A stretch of DNA of 64,000 nt from Rhodospirillales bacterium 70-18 (lineage in GTDB: Bacteria; Pseudomonadota; Alphaproteobacteria; Acetobacterales; Acetobacteraceae), in contig MKWE01000051.1 of assembly GCA_001899585.1 (NCBI GenBank), positions 299,791-363,790 of the forward strand, read 5' to 3'. The notes below the pieces were generated by a model, which saw only the letters and a list, made by a program, of their open reading frames with translations, did not search any database and was not told the DNA's origin. Positions 1 through 9,306 of the stretch are shown here, one piece after another; the first letter of the stretch is position 1; each line of letters opens with the position of its first letter. A program made the position numbers and the translations under genes.

Positions 1-111
1 ATCCACCGCGCCGGGGTAGGGCCGCACGCCGTCATGGATCACCCCCCATAAATCCAGGATGAAGCCGTCGTACTGCGCGGCCAGCGGGGCGAAACCGGTC
101 AGATGCTGCAT
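1..111 (-). CDS. HAD-type hydrolase, TIGR01459-like (N-terminal fragment)
   Basis: The first 37 codons of a gene that runs off the left edge. The translation begins MQHLTGFAPLAAQYDGFILD and continues with LWGVIHDG, the motif I region of class IIA HAD phosphatases of the TIGR01459 type; the aspartate of ILDLWG would be the nucleophile. The substrate of this family is not settled. The ATG at 111 is used here, but a GTG at 120 overlaps the pyrD TGA (GTGA) and would couple the two genes translationally, so pyrD and this gene are probably one minus-strand operon. Nothing beyond the motif I region can be judged. Confidence 0.75.
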   Translation of the reverse strand, partial: MQHLTGFAPLAAQYDGFILDLWGVIHDGVRPYPGAVD

Positions 112-116
112 GCTGC

Positions 117-1187
117 TCACGAACTGGGAACGAGGCCGGGGATGTCGGCGCCGATGGCGTCGGAAAGGCGGGCGAAGCCCTGCTCGTCGAGGGCGGCGAG
201 CAGTTCGCGCTTCAGGCGCGGGATCAGCGCGGGGCCGCCATAGGCGAAGCCGGTGTAGAGCTGCACCAGGCTGGCGCCGGCACGGATCTTGGCCAGCGCG
301 GCCCGCCCGCTGGCAACCCCGCCGACGCCCACCAGCACCAGCCGCCCGGCCGCCTGGCGCGCCACATGGGCCAGCGCCGCGGTGGAGGCATCGAACAGCG
401 GCGCGCCGGAGAGGCCGCCGGGCTGGCGCGCCTGCGGGCTGCGCAGGCCGGGCGGGCGGGCGATGGTGGTGTTGGACACTATCAGCCCCTCCACCCCCGC
501 GGCGACGCAGGTCTCCACGATCGCCGCCAGCCCCTGTTCGGACAGGTCCGGCGCCACCTTCACCAGCAGCGGCGGCCGCTGCGGCACGGCGGCGGCCACC
601 GCCAGCAGGATGGCGCGCAGCCGCGTCTCGCCCTGCAGGTCGCGCAGGCCGGGGGTGTTCGGCGAGGACACGTTGATGACGATGTAGTCGGCATGCGGGG
701 CGACGGCGGCGATCAGCGCCGGATAGTCGCGCTCGGGGTCCGCCCCCTCCTTGTTGATGCCGACATTGGCGCCCACCGGCACGCCGCGCCCGCGCCGGTA
801 CGCGGCGAGGCGGGGCAGGTAGGCGTCAATCCCGGCATTGTTGAAGCCCATGCGGTTGATCACCGCCCGGTCCTCCTCCAGCCGGAACAGGCGCGGGCGG
901 GGGTTGCCCGGCTGCGGGCGAGGGGTGACGGTGCCGGCCTCCACGAAGCCGAAGCCCAGGCGGGAGAGCGGCGCCAGCGCGACGGCGTTTTTGTCGAACC
1001 CGGCGGCCAGCCCGATCGGGTTGCCGAAATGCAGCCCCAGCGCATCCACCGCCAGGCGCGGATCGTCCGGGGTGGCGTCGCGCCCGGCCAGGCCGAGGGA
1101 GAGCGCGCGCAACGCGAGGTCGTGCGCCCGTTCGGCGTCCATCCGTCGCAACAGGGGCAGCAGGGCGGATGCCAGCATCGGGGTCAT
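117..1187 (-). CDS. pyrD: Dihydroorotate dehydrogenase (quinone), class 2
   Basis: 356 aa, the usual length for class 2 PyrD. It oxidises dihydroorotate to orotate with FMN and passes electrons to membrane quinone in de novo pyrimidine synthesis. Visible marks are the N-terminal helical membrane-association part (LPLLRRMDAERAHDLALRAL), the FMN-barrel segments GNPIGLAAGFDKN and NRMGFNNAG, the active-site segment NVSSPNTPGLRDLQG with its serine, and the C-terminal GVGGV phosphate loop. The longer open frame reaches 1301, but alignment starts at MTPMLASALLP, so 1187 is chosen (1178 is also possible). It is followed directly by the HAD gene with overlapping stop and start. Confidence 0.95.
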   Translation of the reverse strand: MTPMLASALLPLLRRMDAERAHDLALRALSLGLAGRDATPDDPRLAVDALGLHFGNPIGLAAGFDKNAVALAPLSRLGFGFVEAGTVTPRPQPGNPRPRLFRLEEDRAVINRMGFNNAGIDAYLPRLAAYRRGRGVPVGANVGINKEGADPERDYPALIAAVAPHADYIVINVSSPNTPGLRDLQGETRLRAILLAVAAAVPQRPPLLVKVAPDLSEQGLAAIVETCVAAGVEGLIVSNTTIARPPGLRSPQARQPGGLSGAPLFDASTAALAHVARQAAGRLVLVGVGGVASGRAALAKIRAGASLVQLYTGFAYGGPALIPRLKRELLAALDEQGFARLSDAIGADIPGLVPSS

Positions 1188-1309
1188 GCCCTGGTCAATG
1201 CCGCAAACCGCGGGCGAAGGAAAGCGCCCCCGCGAAACCGCCGCATGGTTGCACGCCTGCCCACCGCGCGCGACATGGACAGCACGGGACAGCGGGAGCA
1301 AACAGAACC

Positions 1310-1549
1310 ATGCCGTGGGACGACCCCTACCTGGAAACCTGCTGCCGCGCCGCGCTGCACCGCGTGGTGCTGAGCGGCGATGTCGGCCGGCCGGACGGGC
1401 TGAAGGATGGCCGCTGCCTGCATCGCATGGCGGCGATGCGGTTCACCTGCCAGCGCGCGGATGGCCGCTTCACCGCTACCCCAGCGGGGCTGGCCCGCCA
1501 TCGGCACGAGATCCTGCACGACCGGGCGCCGGCCGCCGTCCAATCATGA
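1310..1549 (+). CDS. Small hypothetical protein, 79 aa
   Basis: A 79-aa frame starting at an ATG behind a purine-rich GCGGGAGCA stretch, divergent from pyrD and convergent with the 77-aa gene that ends 9 bp away. The protein is basic and polar (MPWDDPYLETCCRAALHRVV...), with no signal peptide or membrane segment. I recognise no domain; the opening MPWDDPYLET and paired cysteines look like a small family conserved in Acetobacteraceae, but that is from memory and not tested. Its codon use resembles neighbouring genes, with G/C at third positions. Confidence 0.55.
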   Translation: MPWDDPYLETCCRAALHRVVLSGDVGRPDGLKDGRCLHRMAAMRFTCQRADGRFTATPAGLARHRHEILHDRAPAAVQS

Positions 1550-1557
1550 GGCACGCC

Positions 1558-1791
1558 TCATGACAGCGGCGCCAGGCACACATGCGGCCCCGCCTGCGCC
1601 ACCACCAGCACCCGCCCGCCGGCGCTGCCCGACACCATGACCATGTCGCCCGGCGCGAACATGTCGCCGGCATCGTCGAAGAACCCGGGAGCGGCCAGCA
1701 CCTCCGGCCCGGCGGTGCCGGCCTTGTAGTGCCACAGGGTGAAGCCCTGCGCGTAGGCCAGCACGGAGAGGTTGCGGATCACGAAGGCCAT
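1558..1791 (-). CDS. Small conserved hypothetical protein, 77 aa
   Basis: 77 aa, beginning MAFVIRNLSVLAYAQGFTLW, with an AGGAG ribosome-binding site 7 bases before the ATG. The sequence has the regular hydrophobic-turn pattern of a small beta-barrel (FDDAGDMFAPGDMVMVSG, then GGRVLVVAQ), without a signal peptide. No function is known to me. A minus-strand intrinsic terminator lies just upstream, so it is probably transcribed separately from the 131-aa gene behind it, from a promoter squeezed into the short gap or by read-through. Confidence 0.7.
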   Translation of the reverse strand: MAFVIRNLSVLAYAQGFTLWHYKAGTAGPEVLAAPGFFDDAGDMFAPGDMVMVSGSAGGRVLVVAQAGPHVCLAPLS

Positions 1792-1806
1792 CGGCGGCTC
1801 CTGAAC

Positions 1807-1839
1807 AAAAAAAGGGCCGCTTCCGGTGGGAAGCGGCCC
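1807..1839 (-). terminator. Rho-independent terminator
   Basis: A perfect 11-bp G+C-rich stem (GGGCCGCTTCC, 1814-1824, with its complement 1829-1839) and a 4-base loop, followed on the minus strand by seven T (1807-1813). It lies 125 bp after the stop of the 131-aa minus-strand gene and 15 bp before the start of the 77-aa gene. Confidence 0.85.
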
Positions 1840-1964
1840 GCGAGATGGGGAGGGAGGAGAACCCGACGGCCAGGACGCAATCCGCCCGTCGATGTCGGTA
1901 TCTAGGGGCGGGGCGAAGCGGTTGTCAAGGAATAAAATCCTAGTTCACTGAAATCTCGCGCGGC

Positions 1965-2360
1965 TTAGGCGACGATGCCCTTGACCCGCAGCGGCCATTC
2001 CAGCCGCTCCAGCGCCTCCTGCCAGACGCGCCAGTCGCATTTCTCGGCGGCATAGGCCGGGTTCGGCGCCGCCTGCCGCTCGCCCCAGATGCGCAGGATG
2101 CGCGCATGCACCAGGTCGATGCGGCGGCGGCGGTACAGCGTGTCCAGGCATTTCACCACGTCGTCCGGGTCGCACGGCCGGCGCGGGCCGGCGCCGCCGC
2201 CGCCCGTGCCCTCCCGCCGCGCCTTCAGCGCCGCCAGGGTCCAGAACCAGGCCTGCTCGGCGTTGCGGAACGGCTCGGTGCGCGGCAGGCCGGCCGCATC
2301 GCCCGTGGCGGTGCCCCGGAGGGAAGAGGAAACCAGGGGGCGGGCGGCGGTCGCGGTCAT
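1965..2360 (-). CDS. Conserved hypothetical protein, 131 aa, behind an SOS-like box
   Basis: 131 aa with a short variable N-terminus and a conserved-looking core: AEQAWFWTLAALKARREG, RRPCDPDDVVKCLDTLYRRR, RIDLVHARILRIWGERQ, and a C-terminal LEWPLRVKGIV. It is basic and soluble, with no membrane segment or catalytic signature. The ATG at 2360 is preceded by GCAGGAG. It is divergent from the S24 repressor gene; a GTTC-N7-GTTC motif (2382-2396) lies 21 bp upstream of its start. Basic charge and context suggest a DNA-related, damage-inducible role, which is inference only. I do not recognise a named family. Confidence 0.75.
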   Translation of the reverse strand: MTATAARPLVSSSLRGTATGDAAGLPRTEPFRNAEQAWFWTLAALKARREGTGGGGAGPRRPCDPDDVVKCLDTLYRRRRIDLVHARILRIWGERQAAPNPAYAAEKCDWRVWQEALERLEWPLRVKGIVA

Positions 2361-2381
2361 GGCGGCTCCTGCGGAGGTATG

Positions 2382-2396
2382 GAACATAACGTGAAC
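2382..2396 (-). promoter_or_regulatory. SOS (LexA) box, alphaproteobacterial type
   Basis: On the minus strand the sequence is GTTC-ACGTTAT-GTTC, an exact match to the alphaproteobacterial LexA box GTTC-N7-GTTC. It lies 21 bp upstream of the 131-aa gene, where it could block that gene's promoter, and 148 bp from the divergent S24 gene. No other exact copy was noticed in the intergenic regions I read. Confidence 0.65.
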
Positions 2397-2446
2397 ATAT
2401 GCTCCCCCAGGCAAGGCTTCGCTGCAAGAGCGATTCGGTATTTTTT

Positions 2447-2493
2447 TCCTATCGAAATTGATTTTCCTATTCCATGTGGCGAACATTCCTATC
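2447..2493. promoter_or_regulatory. Direct repeats TCCTAT, putative repressor sites
   Basis: Three copies of TCCTAT[C/T] at 2447, 2465 and 2487 (spacings 18 and 22 bp) lie in an A/T-rich stretch rare for this GC-rich DNA, 51 bp before the S24 repressor start. A near-palindrome, ATCGAAATTGAT, sits between the first two copies. This is the arrangement expected of an operator for the divergent regulator; binding is inferred. Confidence 0.4.
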
Positions 2494-2543
2494 AAAATGC
2501 TTCCAGGCGTCGAGTCGCGGCGCCGCCCGACCCGGAGCCCGAG

Positions 2544-3188
2544 ATGAAGCACGCCGATATCTGGCGGGCGCTGGACACGCTCGCCGAAGAGAACGGCCTG
2601 TCCGCCTCCGGCCTGGCGCGCCGCGCCGGGCTGGACGCCACCACCTTCAACCCGTCCAAGCGCACCATGCCGGACGGCCGGCCGCGCTGGCCCAGCACCG
2701 AAAGCCTGGCCAAGGCGCTGGACGCCACCGGCGCCTCGCTGGACGGGTTCGCGGCCCTGGTGGGCGGCGCGCGGGCCATGCCCGGGGGCGGGCGCGGCAT
2801 CGCCCGGCGGGTGCCGCTGATCGGCTTCGCGCAGGCCGGCGGCGAGGGGTATTTCGACGATGGCGGCTACCCGGTCGGCGGCAGCTGGGACGAGGTGGGC
2901 CTGCCCGAGGTAGGCGACCCCAACGCCTACGCGCTGGAAATCAGCGGCGATTCCATGGAGCCGGTGTTCCGCGACGGCGACATCGTGATCGTCTCGCCCA
3001 ACGCGCCGATCCGCCGCGGCGATCGCGTGGTGCTGCGCACCACCGAGGGCCAGGTGATGGCCAAGCAGCTCGCCCGCCGCTCGGCCCGCCGGGTGGAGGT
3101 GCGCAGCCTCAACCCCGCCCATCCCGACTACAGCTTCGATCTGGCGCAGGTGGCCTGGATCCATCGCATCGTCTGGGCCAGCCAGTAG
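2544..3188 (+). CDS. S24-type repressor with N-terminal DNA-binding region (LexA/CI fold)
   Basis: 214 aa. Residues about 5-70 form a helix-turn-helix-like region (SASGLARRAGLDATTFNPSK); residues about 90-210 are a peptidase S24 domain with catalytic Ser137 in SGDSMEP and Lys174 in VMAKQL. The Ala98-Gly99 bond in FAQAGGEG is where this fold normally self-cleaves. Known members either self-cleave with RecA help or use the fold only for dimerisation. It is not LexA: the N-terminus is phage-repressor-like. Start chosen at ATG 2544. The A/T-rich upstream region with TCCTAT repeats and an SOS box suggests a damage-responsive switch with the divergent 131-aa gene; that is inference. Confidence 0.85.
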   Translation: MKHADIWRALDTLAEENGLSASGLARRAGLDATTFNPSKRTMPDGRPRWPSTESLAKALDATGASLDGFAALVGGARAMPGGGRGIARRVPLIGFAQAGGEGYFDDGGYPVGGSWDEVGLPEVGDPNAYALEISGDSMEPVFRDGDIVIVSPNAPIRRGDRVVLRTTEGQVMAKQLARRSARRVEVRSLNPAHPDYSFDLAQVAWIHRIVWASQ

Positions 3189-3210
3189 CCGGCCTGCCGG
3201 GCCGGGCAGC

Positions 3211-3258
3211 CTCATGCCAAGGCTCGCTGACCGCGACCCTTGGCATGAGTCTTTGTTT
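3211..3258 (+). terminator. Hairpin with T-rich tail after the S24 gene
   Basis: A 12-bp perfect stem (CTCATGCCAAGG at 3211-3222, complement at 3238-3249) with a 15-base loop, followed by TCTTTGTTT. It lies 22 bp after the S24 stop codon and probably ends that transcript. The CCAAGG core also appears in the next hairpin. Confidence 0.55.
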
Positions 3259-3259
3259 A

Positions 3260-3288
3260 GCGCGCCGCCACCCGCCAGCCCGGCGCGC
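3260..3288. repeat. Short GC hairpin
   Basis: GCGCGCCG at 3260-3267 pairs with CGGCGCGC at 3281-3288 around a 13-base loop. It sits between the two CCAAGG-type hairpins, so three hairpins stand in a row in the 150-bp gap between the convergent S24 and CGNR genes. Confidence 0.5.
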
Positions 3289-3341
3289 GATACCAAGGCC
3301 CGCAGGCGACGGAAGAGTCGTCGCTTGCGGGCCTTGGTATC
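3289..3341 (-). repeat. 23-bp-stem palindrome abutting the CGNR stop codon
   Basis: GATACCAAGGCCCGC... at 3289-3311 pairs with 3319-3341 (22 of 23 bp) around the loop GAAGAGT. The CGNR gene's TGA (3342-3340) uses the last bases of the palindrome. The size and position are those of a REP-like element or a strong RNA hairpin; no T-run follows on the minus strand. Confidence 0.7.
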
Positions 3342-3963
3342 AGCCGCCGCGCCGCCGGCGCTGCTTGGCGCGGTTGCCGCAGACCTCCATCTCGCACCAC
3401 CGCCGGCTGCGGTTCTTCGTCCGGTCGCAGAACAGCCAGCCGCAATGAACACCCTGGCACTGCTTGAGCCGCCCGGCCTCGCCCTGCGTCAGCAGGCCGA
3501 CCGCCGATACCGCGATCGGCCCCAGCACGGCCTCCACAGGCGCGGCCGCAGGATCCCAGCCCCACCGATACACCGCGCCATCCGCCGCCAGTCGCGCCGG
3601 CGCGAGGCAGGCCGCATGGGTCGCCGCCAGTTCGTCGAGATGGACGCGCCCGGGCGCCAACCCCTGCGCCCGCGCCTGCCCGATGCCGAACACAGCCTCC
3701 CGCAGGGCCAGCGCACGGCCCAGCAGCGCCGTGGCCAGGCCCTCATCAACCGCCAGGCGCGCGCCAAGAGCCGCCGCCGCCGCCGCGTCCAGCACCGCCG
3801 CGTGCGCCGCCCAGGCGACGACATCGCCGGCCAGCCGCAAATGCTCCAGATGCCGCGCCCCGCCCCGCCCGGAGGAGGTGTTGCAGAAATCCAGCGCGAG
3901 CATGCCGCCGACCAGCTCGAGCGTGCCGGCCCGGGACGGCGGGAGGAGAGGGGTGTTCGTCAT
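3340..3963 (-). CDS. CGNR zinc-finger protein (ABATE domain)
   Basis: 207 aa. The N-terminal two thirds match the putative stress-induced regulator (ABATE) domain, with the typical opening GGMLALDFCNTSSGR. The C-terminal 45 residues are a CGNR zinc finger: Cys169 and Cys174 (CQGVHCGWLFCD), then Cys190 and Cys195 in WCEMEVCGNRAK. Such proteins are presumed transcription regulators. An Arg-rich tail (RRRRGG) ends at the palindrome. The start ATG at 3963 is divergent from the DUF2066 gene over a 113-bp gap that must hold both promoters. Confidence 0.9.
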   Translation of the reverse strand: MTNTPLLPPSRAGTLELVGGMLALDFCNTSSGRGGARHLEHLRLAGDVVAWAAHAAVLDAAAAAALGARLAVDEGLATALLGRALALREAVFGIGQARAQGLAPGRVHLDELAATHAACLAPARLAADGAVYRWGWDPAAAPVEAVLGPIAVSAVGLLTQGEAGRLKQCQGVHCGWLFCDRTKNRSRRWCEMEVCGNRAKQRRRRGG

Positions 3964-4076
3964 ATAACCGTCTAAATGGTCTTTACCGGTGTCAAAAACA
4001 ATGGCAGGCTGCCTCCGGCCGGCGCTGCCGCAGCGCCGTGCGCGCAGCCGGTCCCGCCGCCATCAGGGGTTGAGCC

Positions 4077-4910
4077 ATGGCATTCTCCTCCGCCACCATG
4101 GGCCTGGCCAGGATTGCCGCCCTCACCCTCGTCGCCTCCACCCTCGGCCTGCCGCCGCCGGCCCATGCCCAGGCGCCGCCGCGCAACCCCGCCCTCTACC
4201 AGGCCACCGCGATCGTCACCGGGACGGACATGCGCCAGCGCCCGCTCGGCTTCGGGCTCTGCCTCACCGAGGTGCTGGTCAAGCTGTCCGGCCGCCCGCA
4301 ACTGCGCGACAACCCGGCCGTCGCGGCCCTCGCCAGCCATGCCGATGCCCTGGTCGAGACATTCGCCTACGTCGATCCGCGTGCCGCCCTGCTGCACCAC
4401 GACGACCAGGGCACCTATGACCGGTCCTACGAGCTGACCGTCCACTTCGACCCCGCCAAGGCCGATGCCGCCCTCGCCACCCTCGGCGTCGCCCCCTGGA
4501 CGGGGCCGCGCCCGGTGCTGACGCCGGTCATCCTGGTGCGCAACCGCGACCCGGACCCTTTCCTGCTCTCGGCGGAGACTCCGCGCGGCGCCGAGATGCG
4601 CGCCGCCCTGGTCCGCGTCGCCAGCGAATACGGCGTCGGCGTCCACTTCCCCACAGAGGCGGAGCTGGCCGCCGGCGGCGTGGATGTCATCGGCTACCCG
4701 GCCCCACTCGACCCGCCCGGCCCCGGGCAGATGCGGATTCGCGGCACGCTCTCCTTCAGCCTGAAGGCGATGGGCTGGGTCGGCACCTGGCGGGCGCGGC
4801 GCGACGGCACGGAGCACGAGTGGCGGATCAGCGGCGTCGGCTACGATGCGGCGTTCGCCGACCTGGTCCGCGGCGGCGTCGAACTGGCGGCGGGCACCGG
4901 CAACCCCTGA
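4077..4910 (+). CDS. DUF2066 family secreted protein
   Basis: 277 aa with a signal peptide (hydrophobic ARIAALTLVASTLGL, cleavage probably after AHA near residue 31), so the mature protein is periplasmic or surface-bound. The remainder fits the DUF2066 family: conserved-looking segments ALYQATAIVTGTDMRQR, CLTEVLVKLSGRPQLRDNP and YDRSYELTVHFDP. The function of the family is unknown. The ATG at 4077 follows AGGGG. Its end is followed by a 16-bp tandem repeat. Confidence 0.8.
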   Translation: MAFSSATMGLARIAALTLVASTLGLPPPAHAQAPPRNPALYQATAIVTGTDMRQRPLGFGLCLTEVLVKLSGRPQLRDNPAVAALASHADALVETFAYVDPRAALLHHDDQGTYDRSYELTVHFDPAKADAALATLGVAPWTGPRPVLTPVILVRNRDPDPFLLSAETPRGAEMRAALVRVASEYGVGVHFPTEAELAAGGVDVIGYPAPLDPPGPGQMRIRGTLSFSLKAMGWVGTWRARRDGTEHEWRISGVGYDAAFADLVRGGVELAAGTGNP

Positions 4911-4927
4911 CGCGGGCTTCCGCCGCC

Positions 4928-5006
4928 TGGATCGACGGCCTCCGGAATCGACGGCCTCTGGAATCGACGGCCCCCGGGATCGGCACCCCCGGGATCAGCG
5001 ACCCTT
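4928..5006. repeat. Degenerate 16-bp tandem repeat, about five units
   Basis: Units resembling GGAATCGACGGCCTCT follow each other from 4928, becoming more divergent to the right (GGGATCGGCACCCCC, GGGATCAGCGACCC). The last unit includes the stop codon of the minus-strand quinone reductase gene (4995-4997), so the array fills the whole gap between two convergent genes. Confidence 0.75.
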
Positions 5007-5579
5007 GGCGCCCAGCCGCCGCAGCTTCGCGAGCCAGACGGTTCGCCGCGCCGGGTCGGCCGCACCCACCATCCCCACCAGGCTCTCGCGGATCGGCTCG
5101 ATGCCGATGAAGCCGAGGATGTTGCGCTCCAGGCTTTTCAGGCTATGGGCGCCGAAATACCAGCGATAGACCAGCGCCGGCATGCCCATGGTGACTACGA
5201 TGCGCGCCGACCGGCCGGCCAGCTTTTTCTGCCATGGCGAGCGGTTCGGCCCGGCGTCGAAGGCGAAGCCGGGCCGCGCCACCTGCTCCAGGAACGCCTT
5301 CAGCAGCGCCGGCATGCCGCCGAGCCAAAGCGGGTAGACGAACACGAGATGTTCCGCCCAGACGATATCCCGCTGGCTGGCCGCCACGTCGGGCGGCGCC
5401 GGGCCCTGCCATTCCGCCTCGCTGCGCAGCACCGGCAGGGCGAGCCCGGCCACGGACAGCCGCCGCACCTCGTGCCCCGCCGCGCTCGCGCCCTCGGCAT
5501 AGGCATGGGCGAGGGCGTGGCAGAAATGCCCGCCCGCCGGGTCCGGATGGCCCTGGATGACAAGAATGCGCATGCCCAT
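4995..5579 (-). CDS. NAD(P)H-quinone oxidoreductase / flavodoxin-fold reductase
   Basis: 194 aa of the flavodoxin-like NAD(P)H dehydrogenase (quinone) family. The opening MGMRILVIQGHPDPAGGHFC contains the FMN phosphate loop (GHPDP); VFVYPLWLGGMPALLKAFLEQ is the second flavin-binding segment, and GRSARIVVTMGMP the third. It would reduce quinones by two electrons with NAD(P)H in the cytoplasm. ATG at 5579 has a GGGAG-type site upstream; the ATG at 5573 is also possible. The C-terminal LRRLGAKGR ends inside the tandem repeat. Confidence 0.85.
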   Translation of the reverse strand: MGMRILVIQGHPDPAGGHFCHALAHAYAEGASAAGHEVRRLSVAGLALPVLRSEAEWQGPAPPDVAASQRDIVWAEHLVFVYPLWLGGMPALLKAFLEQVARPGFAFDAGPNRSPWQKKLAGRSARIVVTMGMPALVYRWYFGAHSLKSLERNILGFIGIEPIRESLVGMVGAADPARRTVWLAKLRRLGAKGR

Positions 5580-5682
5580 CGCCCCGCTCCCGCTGCCTGT
5601 GCATCGCAGTACCGCGCCAGCCACAAAGGCGGAATGATCTGGGTCAATCGCCCTGCCGGCACGCTGTGCCGGGCGATCGGCC

Positions 5683-7863
<2,181 letters not shown>

Positions 7864-7907
7864 CGCCATGCCTCCATGAAAGCCAGGCAGTATCAGCAAC
7901 CCAAAAG

Positions 7908-7991
7908 ACGGATAAAGTTTTTTTGCTTCTTTTTGTTCACAAAAAGAAGAGCCTTCCTTTTTTGAAAAAGAGCCAAAAAACGTTTATCCGT
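7908..7991. repeat. Composite palindromic element, copy 1 (convergent arms)
   Basis: Outer inverted repeat ACGGATAAA (7908-7916) and TTTATCCGT (7983-7991). Arm A is a perfect 11-bp hairpin CTTCTTTTTGT/ACAAAAAGAAG (7926-7949); arm B (about 7951-7974) is a decayed version of the GGTTCTTTTTT hairpin seen in copies 2-4. Unlike the other copies, the hairpins are inside and the conserved CGATAAA ends outside. It fills the gap between purD and uvrB, and the purD TAA (7986-7984) is inside it. Confidence 0.8.
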
Positions 7992-9255
7992 TTGCCGTCA
8001 GCGCCCGCCAGCCGATATCGCGCCGGCAGAAGCCCTGCGGCCAGTCGATCGCGTCCACCGCCATATAGGCCGCCTTGCGGGCTTCCGCGAGGCTTGGGGC
8101 GGTGGCGCAGACCGTCAATACGCGCCCGCCGGACGAGACCAATTGGCCGCCCAGCAGCTCCGTGCCGGCATGGAACACCTGTACGCCGGGCATCGCCGCG
8201 CCCAGGCTGCCGATGGGGGTGTGGCGCACGGGGTTGGCCGGGTAGCCGCGCGCGGCCAGCACCACGGCCAGCGCCGGGTCGGGCGACCAGCGCAGGTCGA
8301 AATCGGCCAGTTCGCCGTCGCAGGCGGCCAGCAGGGCGGCCAGCAGGTCGGATGTCAGGCGCAGCATCAGCACCTGGCATTCGGGGTCGCCGAAGCGGAC
8401 GTTGAACTCGATCAGCTTGGCACCGTCCTCGGTCAGCATCAGCCCGGCGAACAGGATGCCGCGGAAGGGCGTGCCATGGCGGGCCAGTTCGGCCAGCGCC
8501 GGGCGGATGATCCGCGCCATGGCGGCTTCCTGCAGATGGGCCGACAGCGCCGGCGTCGGGGAATAGGCGCCCATGCCGCCGGTGTTCGGCCCGGTATCGC
8601 CGTCGCCCACACGCTTGTGGTCCTGGGCGGCGCCCAGCGGCAGCGCGGTGGTGCCGTCGCACAGCGCGAACAGGCTGACTTCCTCGCCGACCAGGCATTC
8701 CTCGATGACCACGCTGCGGCCGGCCGGGCCCATGGTGCCGGCTTCCATGAAGTCGGCGATGGCGGCCTCGGCCTCGGCGACGGTCTCGGCGACCACCACG
8801 CCCTTGCCGGCGGCCAGCCCGTCGGCCTTCACCACGATCGGCGCGCCACGGCGGCGGACGAATTCGCGGGCCGCCTCGGCGTCGTCGAAGCGTTCCCACA
8901 GGGCGGTGGGGATGCCGGCGGCGTCGCAGAGCTCCTTGGTGAAGCTTTTGCTGCCTTCCAGCCGCGCGGCTGCGGCCAGCGGGCCGCAGCATCTGATGCC
9001 GGCGGCCTGCATGGCGTCGGCGATGCCGGCCACCAGCGGCGCTTCCGGGCCGGGGACCACCAGGTCCACTTGGTTGTCGCGGGCGAAATCGACCAGGGCG
9101 GCGATGTCCAGCACGCCGATCGGCACGGTTTCGGCCAGTTCGGCGATGCCAGGGTTGCCGGGGGCGCACCACAGCTTGGTCAGCAGCGGGCTTGCCGCCA
9201 GCTTCCAGCACAGCGCGTGCTCCCGCCCGCCCGATCCGACCACCAGAACCCGCAT
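7984..9255 (-). CDS. purD: Phosphoribosylamine-glycine ligase
   Basis: 423 aa, the normal size of GAR synthetase. It joins glycine to phosphoribosylamine with ATP in step two of purine synthesis. N-terminal [20 protein letters not shown], the ATP-grasp core [15 protein letters not shown], the metal-binding [14 protein letters not shown] and a C-terminal domain are all present. The last codons (LTANG) lead straight into the palindromic element, whose edge supplies the TAA. It is divergent from xseA with only 51 bp between starts. Confidence 0.96.
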   Translation of the reverse strand: MRVLVVGSGGREHALCWKLAASPLLTKLWCAPGNPGIAELAETVPIGVLDIAALVDFARDNQVDLVVPGPEAPLVAGIADAMQAAGIRCCGPLAAAARLEGSKSFTKELCDAAGIPTALWERFDDAEAAREFVRRRGAPIVVKADGLAAGKGVVVAETVAEAEAAIADFMEAGTMGPAGRSVVIEECLVGEEVSLFALCDGTTALPLGAAQDHKRVGDGDTGPNTGGMGAYSPTPALSAHLQEAAMARIIRPALAELARHGTPFRGILFAGLMLTEDGAKLIEFNVRFGDPECQVLMLRLTSDLLAALLAACDGELADFDLRWSPDPALAVVLAARGYPANPVRHTPIGSLGAAMPGVQVFHAGTELLGGQLVSSGGRVLTVCATAPSLAEARKAAYMAVDAIDWPQGFCRRDIGWRALTANG

Positions 9256-9306
9256 GCGCCGCCCTCCAGGCTTCTTCCGGCGCGTCGTCTAGCATAGGAT
9301 CGGGGT

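Noticed and set aside
2544..3188. S24 gene as LexA
   Set aside because: The N-terminus is CI-like and the position divergent from an unknown gene is atypical; the C-terminal domain alone does not separate the families.
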